Part shown: positions 1 through 6,026 of the stretch, piece by piece | How the letters are laid out: every line of letters begins with the position of its first letter | How positions within the stretch are numbered: position 1 is the first letter of the stretch | Origin: Rhodocyclales bacterium | GTDB lineage: Bacteria > Pseudomonadota > Gammaproteobacteria > Burkholderiales > Rhodocyclaceae | Length of the DNA stretch: 6,026 nucleotides | NCBI GenBank assembly: GCA_021286885.1 | Contig: JAJTBM010000196.1 | Coordinates: forward strand, 1 to 6,026 | Direction of reading: 5' to 3' | Made by a program: the position numbers and the translations under genes | The notes under the pieces: model-generated | Database searches by the model: none | What the model was told of the DNA's origin: nothing | The model's input: only the letters and a program-made list of their open reading frames with translations

Positions 1-1
1 G

Positions 2-3000
2 TTCAAGTATGCCCAGCTCAATGACTGGCAGCATACGCTTGCCCGCAATGCCCGACTCGGTGCGAGCGATGAAACCCTGCTCCGTTTGTTGGCCCAACCC
101 GAGGGGAAAACCGATGGGGCCTTGGAGCAACGCCTGGAGCATCTGCGTGAAACCCTGGGTTTCTGGCGTCTGGCCGTGGTGGATAAAAACGGGCGGGTCA
201 GGGGCAGTACCGGGGGCGATTTTCGTCCCGCGCCCGCGCTCCTTCAGCAGCTGAGCGTGCTCCAACACAGTTGGGAAGTGCTGAGCACGGGGTTCTATCG
301 GGACACGGAACAGACCCCTGCCCGGGTGCGCCTGGATTTGCTGGCCCCTGTCTCTTGGGAAGGGAACGGCTCGGTGCTGGTTTTCCAGGTCGACCCGGAG
401 AGCTTCCTGTTCTCGTATATGGAAAGCTGGCCGGTCCCCAATTGGAGTGGTGAAACCTTGCTGCTCCAGAAAGAGGGCGGGCAGGCGCGGGTGATTACCG
501 CGCTGCGTCACCAGCCGGTTGCCCCCTTGAGTGTGAGCTGGCCCCTCAATGGCCAGGATTTGATTAGCCAGATCCTGGGGGGAGACACCCCGCGCCTGGG
601 GCAGGTGCTGGAGGGCGATGACTACCGGGGTATTGGGGTGCTGGGCATCGGGCGAGCCGTGGTGGGCCAACCCTGGTTCATCGTGAGCAAGCTGGATCTG
701 AGCGAGATCCTGGGTCAGGCAGGCCCCCTGACAGCCTGGGTATCCCTTGCTTTTGGATTTGCATTCTTTGCCACTGTAGGTGCCCTGGTGCTTTATCTGG
801 AAAACCGGGGGCTGCGCCCGGTGACCACGGGCCCCGGCCTCTTGCTGCACCCTCTTGAGGCAGTGGCGGCCTGCTCCACCGATGGGATTTACGTCAAGGA
901 TCTGGCGGGGCGCTATACCCTGTTCAACGCGGCGGCCGGACGCATGACCGGCCACGACCCGGCCCGGGTGCTCGGGGAAGGTGTTGGGAGCCTGTTCCCG
1001 CCAGAAGAGGCGGCGGCGCCCCAGGCCATTGCCGATGAAATCCAGCAAACCGGGCAAACCTGCACCCATGAGATCGACCTGACTACCCCCATGGGCGTGC
1101 GCAGCTTTTCCATCACCCAGGGTTTGCTGAAGGATGCGGAAGGGATGATTCTGGGCATGTTCGGCATTGCCCGGGACATCACCCAGCTGCGTCGGGATGC
1201 GGAGGCCCTGCGTGCCCGGGAGGAAATCTACAGCGCCATCGTCAATCAGGCGCTGGATGGCATCGTGCTGGTGGATGCGGAAAGCCTGCGCTTCGTAGAG
1301 TTCAACGATGCGGCGTGCCGTAGCCTGGGCTACGACCGGGAGGCGTTTGCTGCCCTGGGCCTGGTGGATGTTCAGCCCCAGGGAGAAGGGGGCGAGCTGG
1401 AGGCGCTGGCCGACCAGCCCGACAGCCTGATTTGTGATGCGCGCCATCGGGCGGCTGATGGCAGCCAGCGGCTGCGGGCCGTGAGCTATCAGGCCATTGT
1501 GGTGCGTGGGCGACGCTATTTTGCAGGGATCTGGCGCGACCTGACCGAGAGGCAGCGGGCCGAGAATCAGTTGCGCAAGCTTTCGACTGCGGTGGAGCAG
1601 AGCCCCCATAGCGTCATCATCACCGATCTGGAAGGGCGCATCGAATATGTGAACCAGGCCTTCCTGAACGCGTGTGGCTATGCGCTGGGTGAAGTGGTGG
1701 GGCAACGCGTGGGTTTTCTCAAGTCGGGGCTGACGCCTCCAGAAACCTACGCGGCCTTGTGGGATGCCTTGGCGCGGCGCGAGGCCTGGGAGGGGGAGTT
1801 CATCAACCGCGACCGCAAGGGCGAGGTGCGGATCGAATACGCCCGGATCGCGCCGATTGTGCTGGCCAATGGACAGATTTCCCACTACCTGGGCATTCAG
1901 GAGGACATCACCGCACGCAAGCAGGCCGAACGGGAACTGGCGGCCCATCGGGAGCAACTGGCCCAGCTGGTGGAGGAGCGCACCCAGCAACTCGAACAGG
2001 CCAATGCGGTGCTGATGCAGCGCGCCGCCGAGATCGAAGATCTCTACAACCGGGCGCCCTGCGGTTATCACTCCCTGGATGAGCACGGCACTTTCCTGAA
2101 CATCAATGATACGGAGCTGGCCTGGCTGGGGTATGCGCGGGAAGAGCTGCTGGGGCGGATCCGCTTTCAGGATCTGCTCCCCCTGGAGCAGCATGAAACC
2201 TTCCTGGTCCGCTTTGCGGAGTTCAAGGCTCAGGGCTTTGTGCACGATGTGGAGTTCGACTATCTGCGCCGGGATGGGGCTCGCCTGCCCATCGTGGTGA
2301 ATGCGATTGCGGTGTGCAATGAGCAGGGCGAGTTTTTGTATAGCCGGGCCACGGTGCACGACAACCGGGATTACAAGGCTCGGGAAAAGGAAATCGCAGC
2401 CCTCAACCACACCCTTGCCCGCCGTGCCCGGGAGCTGGAGGCGGCCAAGGCGGTATCCGATGCGGCCAGCCGGGCCAAGAGCGACTTTCTGGCCAATGTG
2501 AGCCATGAAATCCGCACTCCCCTGAACGCGATTCTGGGCCTGACCCATGTGCTCCAGCGTCGTCTGGCCGAAAACGAGCCCCGGGGGCAGATCCAGAAGA
2601 TCCAGGGGGCGGCCCAGCATCTGTTGGCGGTGATCGATGGCATTCTGGATATCGCCAAGATCGAGGCCGGCAAGCTCAAGCTCGAATGCCGCCCTGTGGA
2701 TCTGGAAAGTCTACTGGGCAAGGTCTGCGCGATGGTGCATGAGCGCGCCCTCGACAAGGGCCTGGAGCTGGTGGTCGACATGGCCGGAGGCAGCCCCCTG
2801 GTGATGGGGGACGAAACCCGCCTGCGACAGATGCTGCTGAACTACTTGGCCAATGCCATCAAGTTCACCGAGCATGGGCATATTGTCCTCCGTCTGGTAC
2901 AGCACGGCACCGAGGCAGGCCAGCAGGCGTTGCGGTTTGAAGTCCACGATACGGGCCTGGGGGTGGCGCCCGAAGTGCTGCCACGGCTGTTCCAACCCTT

Positions 3001-4855
3001 CGAGCAGGCCGATGCCTCCACCACCCGGCGGTTTGGCGGAACCGGCCTGGGTCTGGCGATCACTCGCCATCTGGCTCAGCTGATGGAGGGGGAGGTGGGT
3101 GCTGAAAGCACGCCGGGGGCGGGCAGCTGCTTCTGGTTTACCGTTCGTCTGGCGCAGGCCACCGGAGCGGCGCCCTTGGCCATACTTGGTCAGGACATGA
3201 GAATACTTATTGTGCATCCTCTGGAGCGCGCCGCCCAGGCGCTGGCACACCAGCTTTCCGGCCAGCAGTGCCAGCTGGAAACCCGGCTGGAGGATGCCCT
3301 GCGCGCCTTGACCCTGGCGCGCCAGGAAGGGCGGCCCTTCCAGTTCTGCCTGGTGGATTGCAGCTTCCGTACCCCTGAAGACAAAACTCTGCTGGAGCAG
3401 CCCGAATACCTGCCCCTGGCCGAGCACGCCTTTGTTCTGCTAGGGGTGGATGATCCAACCCATGCCGAAGAGGCCTTGCTGATGGGCTGCGCCGCCGTGC
3501 TGCCCAAGCCCGTACTCCCCGGCGTGCTCCAGCGCTGCCTGGCGGGGCTGCTGGCGCCCGGGGCCGTGCCGGATATCCAGAGTTGCGCCCTGCTGCCCGA
3601 TGAGGAACGCTTGCTCCACACCCATGCGGGCCAGCGGGTGCTACTGGTGGAAGACAGCCCGATCAATCAAGAGGTCGCCCGGGCTTTGCTCGAGGTTGTT
3701 GGTTTGCAGGTGGATGTGGCCGAGCATGGCGCCCGGGCGCTGGAGATGCTGGCGGCCTCAAACTATCGGCTGGTGTTGATGGACATGCAGATGCCGGTGA
3801 TGGATGGGCTGCAGGCCACCCGGGAAATCCGCCAGCAGCCGGCCTATGCCGGGCTGCCCATCATTGCGATGACGGCCAACGCTTTTGGCGAGGATCGCCA
3901 GCGTTGTCTTGAGGCCGGCATGTGCGACCACCTGGCCAAGCCTGTGGAGCCAGCCATTCTGTATGCCTGCCTGCTGCGCTGGCTGAGCCCGGTCAGCGTC
4001 GCCCCCGTCGGGGCGCCAGCGGCCCCGGTGCTGCTACCCCCTGCGGTGGAAAGCCCCGTGGTTTATCCCGTGGCCGAGGCCCCGCCAGCCCCCGCCCGGC
4101 GGGTGGCCGAGGCCGTGCCGCCCTCCCCGGTGGTGCCCTCCGTGCCGGTGCTGGACCTGGATCAGCAGCTTGCAAACGTGCCGGGTCTGGACGTGGCCTA
4201 TGGGCTTAAAAACATGCGCGGCAAGATGAGTAGCTACCTGCGCTTTCTCCATAAATACGCCGATGGCCACCGGGACGATGGGCAGCGCATGCGTGAAGCC
4301 TTGCAGGCCGGGCAGGATGAAGACGCCCGGCGCATGGCCCACTCCCTGAAGGGCGTCGCTGGCACGATGGGGGTGCGCACGGTTCAGGCCCTGGCCACTG
4401 AACTTGATCTGGCTTTCAAGGAAGAACGCCCGATCAGCGAAGTGCATGCTCTTATCGATCAGATTCAGCACACCCAGCAGGAAGTCTTACGGGCCATCGA
4501 TGCCTTGCCGGGGGAAGAGGGCGGTGCTCCGCCCCCTGCCAGCCCCAGCCCCGAGCCGGCTGCAGTGCCTGTGGTTGAGCCTTCAGCACCGCCTACGTCT
4601 CAAGCTGCACCGGCGCCCAGCTTACCTCCGGGGCCTGATCCGGCCCTGGAACGCTGGGCGGGGCTGGAAAGCCTGCTGGCTGCAGGCAACATGCAGGCCC
4701 TGCGCCTGGCGCGGGAGTTGTCCGAGCACGGGCGCCAGACCTGGGGCGAGGGCTGGAGTGCTGTTGAAAAGGCCCTGGCCGATTACGATCTGCAAGGGGC
4801 TTGCCGGTTGCTGCAGGCCCTGCGCCAGGCGCCAGCCTCCCCCCCCGAGGCTTGA
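2..4855 (+). CDS. Hybrid sensor histidine kinase, BarA-like phosphorelay with four PAS domains (5' end cut by window)
   Basis: This is an inner-membrane sensor kinase that autophosphorylates on His and relays phosphate through Asp to a second His. The frame is open from base 2, so the start and probably a first membrane helix lie outside; the TTG at 86 is not the true start. Residues are counted from base 2. A dCache-like periplasmic region (about 1-240) ends in a hydrophobic helix (241-266). Four PAS domains follow (about 284-396, 409-516, 529-639, 679-795), with charged helical linkers around the fourth. HisKA has the H-box SHEIRTPLN with His835. HATPase_c shows an N-box Asn951, DTGLG (Asp983) and FGGTGLGL. 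A first receiver (1066-1191) keeps Asp1119 and Lys1169 but lacks the acidic pair. The second receiver (1210-1328) is intact: Glu1217/Asp1218, Asp1261 in LMDMQMPVMDG, Lys1313. The HPt domain (1387-1503) has His1447 in AHSLKGVAG. Pro/Ala-rich linkers flank it, and a helical tail ends the protein. Signal and cognate regulator are unknown. Family assignment is very secure. Confidence 0.96.
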   Translation, partial: FKYAQLNDWQHTLARNARLGASDETLLRLLAQPEGKTDGALEQRLEHLRETLGFWRLAVVDKNGRVRGSTGGDFRPAPALLQQLSVLQHSWEVLSTGFYRDTEQTPARVRLDLLAPVSWEGNGSVLVFQVDPESFLFSYMESWPVPNWSGETLLLQKEGGQARVITALRHQPVAPLSVSWPLNGQDLISQILGGDTPRLGQVLEGDDYRGIGVLGIGRAVVGQPWFIVSKLDLSEILGQAGPLTAWVSLAFGFAFFATVGALVLYLENRGLRPVTTGPGLLLHPLEAVAACSTDGIYVKDLAGRYTLFNAAAGRMTGHDPARVLGEGVGSLFPPEEAAAPQAIADEIQQTGQTCTHEIDLTTPMGVRSFSITQGLLKDAEGMILGMFGIARDITQLRRDAEALRAREEIYSAIVNQALDGIVLVDAESLRFVEFNDAACRSLGYDREAFAALGLVDVQPQGEGGELEALADQPDSLICDARHRAADGSQRLRAVSYQAIVVRGRRYFAGIWRDLTERQRAENQLRKLSTAVEQSPHSVIITDLEGRIEYVNQAFLNACGYALGEVVGQRVGFLKSGLTPPETYAALWDALARREAWEGEFINRDRKGEVRIEYARIAPIVLANGQISHYLGIQEDITARKQAERELAAHREQLAQLVEERTQQLEQANAVLMQRAAEIEDLYNRAPCGYHSLDEHGTFLNINDTELAWLGYAREELLGRIRFQDLLPLEQHETFLVRFAEFKAQGFVHDVEFDYLRRDGARLPIVVNAIAVCNEQGEFLYSRATVHDNRDYKAREKEIAALNHTLARRARELEAAKAVSDAASRAKSDFLANVSHEIRTPLNAILGLTHVLQRRLAENEPRGQIQKIQGAAQHLLAVIDGILDIAKIEAGKLKLECRPVDLESLLGKVCAMVHERALDKGLELVVDMAGGSPLVMGDETRLRQMLLNYLANAIKFTEHGHIVLRLVQHGTEAGQQALRFEVHDTGLGVAPEVLPRLFQPFEQADASTTRRFGGTGLGLAITRHLAQLMEGEVGAESTPGAGSCFWFTVRLAQATGAAPLAILGQDMRILIVHPLERAAQALAHQLSGQQCQLETRLEDALRALTLARQEGRPFQFCLVDCSFRTPEDKTLLEQPEYLPLAEHAFVLLGVDDPTHAEEALLMGCAAVLPKPVLPGVLQRCLAGLLAPGAVPDIQSCALLPDEERLLHTHAGQRVLLVEDSPINQEVARALLEVVGLQVDVAEHGARALEMLAASNYRLVLMDMQMPVMDGLQATREIRQQPAYAGLPIIAMTANAFGEDRQRCLEAGMCDHLAKPVEPAILYACLLRWLSPVSVAPVGAPAAPVLLPPAVESPVVYPVAEAPPAPARRVAEAVPPSPVVPSVPVLDLDQQLANVPGLDVAYGLKNMRGKMSSYLRFLHKYADGHRDDGQRMREALQAGQDEDARRMAHSLKGVAGTMGVRTVQALATELDLAFKEERPISEVHALIDQIQHTQQEVLRAIDALPGEEGGAPPPASPSPEPAAVPVVEPSAPPTSQAAPAPSLPPGPDPALERWAGLESLLAAGNMQALRLARELSEHGRQTWGEGWSAVEKALADYDLQGACRLLQALRQAPASPPEA

Positions 4856-4857
4856 CC

Positions 4858-4873
4858 TGGCCCGGCCGGGCCA
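4858..4873. repeat. Perfect 16-base GC-rich palindrome after the kinase gene
   Basis: The sequence TGGCCCGGCCGGGCCA equals its own reverse complement and begins two bases after the kinase stop codon. As RNA it could fold into a 6-base-pair stem with a GGCC loop. The nearest T run (four T at 4886-4889) starts 12 bases after the stem, so this is not a canonical intrinsic terminator. It might weaken read-through, protect a 3' end, bind a dimeric protein, or be a chance product of GC-rich DNA. The palindrome is seen directly; any role is inference. Confidence 0.5.
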
Positions 4874-4921
4874 CCAAGCTTGCGGTTTTGAATCCGTCGC
4901 GGCCCTGGCCGCCCGTGTCCC

Positions 4922-6026
4922 ATGCAGAACACCCGTTCACCCGCCGCTGGGGGCTTCTGGCCCCTGGTGCTCGCCGCCTCGGTGATCCTGATGATCACCA
5001 TGGGCATCCGCCTCTCCTTGGGGCTTTACCTGTCGCCCATTAATACATCGACGGGTTTGGGGATCGCTTCGATCAGCCTCGCCCTGGCGGTGGGCCAGTT
5101 CATGTGGGGTGCATCCCAGCCGGTGTTTGGCGCCCTGGCGGATCGCTATGGGCCAGGGGGCGCCCTGTTCTCCGGGGCGGTGATGATGGTGCTGGGGCTG
5201 GCCCTGACCCCTTATATGGACAGCCAGTGGGGGCTCACCTTGAGCCTGGGCGTGTTGGTGTCTGCGGGCGCCGGTGCCGGGAGTTTCTCCATCCTGATTG
5301 GCGCCCTGGCCCAGCGCCTGCCCCCCGAGCGGCGGGCCCTGGCCTCGGGTTTCATCAATGCAGGGGGCTCCTTTGGGCAGTTTGTGTTTGCGCCCTTGTC
5401 CCAGTTTCTGATTGCGGGCTACAGCTGGATGGTGGCCCTGTTTTGTCTGGCGGCCGTCACCCTGCTGACGCTGCCCCTTTCCTGGCCCTTGCGTCATAAG
5501 GTGGAGCATCCGGCCCCCGCGGCGGGCAGCGTGGCCCTGGGGCTCAAGGCTCAATTGCGCATTGCCCTGCGGGATAGAAGCTACTGGTGCCTGCATGCGG
5601 GCTTCTTCACCTGTGGCTTTCACATCGCCTTTCTGGTGACCCATTTGCCGGGGGCGGTGGATTTGTGTGGCCTGCCGACCAGCGTATCGGCCACCTCCCT
5701 GGCCCTCATTGGCCTGGCGAACATCGCCGGCAGCCTGGGAGCGGGCGCCCTGGGCCAGCATTACCGGATGAAATACATTCTGGCCGCCATGTACGCCTCC
5801 CGGGCGGTGCTGGTGCTGCTTTATCTGCTGGCACCCAAGGTACCGCTCACCTTTTACGCCTTCTCCATCGGCCTGGGTTTGACCTGGCTTGCCACGGTGC
5901 CCCCCACGGCGGGCTTGGTGGGCAAGTTGTTCGGCCTGCGCTACCTGGCCACCCTGTTTGGCCTCACCCTGTTGTCCCACCAGATCGGCGGTTTTTTTGG
6001 CGCCTGGCTCGGGGGGCTGGCCCTGA
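4922..6026 (+). CDS. Major Facilitator Superfamily transporter (3' end cut by window)
   Basis: This is an inner-membrane secondary transporter; the substrate cannot be told from sequence. My translation from the ATG at 4922 stays open for 368 codons to the right edge. This start is the first ATG after an in-frame TGA at 4889-4891 and places the first helix at residues 13-38; later ATGs would cut into that helix. No clear Shine-Dalgarno sequence precedes it. About 11 hydrophobic segments are visible. The loop after helix 2 carries the MFS motif A variant GALADRYGPGG (70-80), and a weaker C-half counterpart, GALGQHYRMKYIL, lies near 274-286. A Gly/Ala-rich stretch (SAGAGAGSFS) lies near 114-123. 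A central loop (about 188-215) separates the two six-helix halves. The segments GFFTCGFHIAFLVTHLPG and RYLATLFG...SHQIGGFFGAWLGG recall bacterial MFS proteins related to monocarboxylate or cyanate/nitrate-type carriers, from memory only. Helix 12 and the stop are missing. It lies 66 bases after the kinase stop and could be co-transcribed with it. Confidence 0.93.
   Translation, partial: MQNTRSPAAGGFWPLVLAASVILMITMGIRLSLGLYLSPINTSTGLGIASISLALAVGQFMWGASQPVFGALADRYGPGGALFSGAVMMVLGLALTPYMDSQWGLTLSLGVLVSAGAGAGSFSILIGALAQRLPPERRALASGFINAGGSFGQFVFAPLSQFLIAGYSWMVALFCLAAVTLLTLPLSWPLRHKVEHPAPAAGSVALGLKAQLRIALRDRSYWCLHAGFFTCGFHIAFLVTHLPGAVDLCGLPTSVSATSLALIGLANIAGSLGAGALGQHYRMKYILAAMYASRAVLVLLYLLAPKVPLTFYAFSIGLGLTWLATVPPTAGLVGKLFGLRYLATLFGLTLLSHQIGGFFGAWLGGLAL

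Noticed and set aside
9..254. An 81-codon + strand frame at the left edge
   Set aside because: The frame starting at base 2 gives the sensor region that continues into the kinase; this one is an out-of-frame shadow.
2711..3427. A 238-codon open frame on the - strand inside the kinase gene
   Set aside because: It lies opposite the well-conserved HATPase_c and receiver coding sequence and its translation shows no recognisable domain.
4000..4015. Inverted repeat (6-base arms, 4-base loop) after the second receiver domain
   Set aside because: It lies inside the coding sequence of the Pro/Ala-rich linker, where GC-rich codons make such short hairpins common; no T tract follows.
4856..4921. Intrinsic terminator between the two genes
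   Set aside because: The palindrome can form a stem, but the four-T run starts 12 bases downstream, so it does not meet the usual form; I list it only as a palindrome.
4404..4985. A 193-codon + strand frame spanning the kinase end and transporter start
   Set aside because: It overlaps the in-frame HPt and tail coding sequence, is rich in Arg, Pro and Cys, and has no domain pattern.
5104..5499. A 131-codon + strand frame inside the transporter gene
   Set aside because: It is out of frame with the transporter, whose motif A and membrane helices are continuous through this stretch.
4937..5980. A 347-codon open frame on the - strand opposite the transporter gene
   Set aside because: Its translation is rich in Gln, Gly, His and Arg with no domain pattern, while the + strand frame gives a clear membrane transporter. 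It is a shadow caused by GC-rich codon bias.

Overview
This window carries two co-directional protein-coding genes on the + strand, both cut by a window edge, with a 66-base gap between them. The DNA is GC-rich. Codons ending in G or C dominate (CTG, GCC, GGC, CAG), and both proteins look proteobacterial. A betaproteobacterium, perhaps of the Rhodocyclales (Azospira/Dechloromonas type), is my best guess from style and protein architecture. No marker gene proves it.

Region 1 (2-4855) is the 3' part of a very large membrane-bound hybrid sensor histidine kinase, with 1617 visible codons and its start upstream of the window. The domain order is: periplasmic sensor region (dCache-like), one transmembrane helix, four PAS domains, HisKA dimerisation/phosphoacceptor domain, HATPase_c, a degenerate receiver domain, an intact receiver domain, a Pro/Ala-rich linker, an HPt domain, a second Pro/Ala-rich linker and a short helical tail. 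All His-Asp-His relay residues that a BarA-type kinase needs before the final response regulator are present in this one chain.

Region 2 (4856-4921) is a short intergenic gap with a perfect 16-base GC-rich palindrome just after the kinase stop codon. It has no convincing promoter or ribosome binding site.

Region 3 (4922-6026) is the 5' part of a Major Facilitator Superfamily transporter with 368 visible codons and about 11 of an expected 12 membrane helices. It runs off the right edge without a stop.

The kinase probably senses a periplasmic or membrane-linked signal, plus cytoplasmic cues through its PAS domains, and passes phosphate to a separate response regulator that is not in the window. 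A link between kinase and transporter is possible from the shared direction and close spacing but is not shown by the sequence. I see no RNA gene, mobile element, CRISPR array or clear novel system. The least ordinary points are the degenerate first receiver domain, the tail after the HPt domain and the intergenic palindrome.
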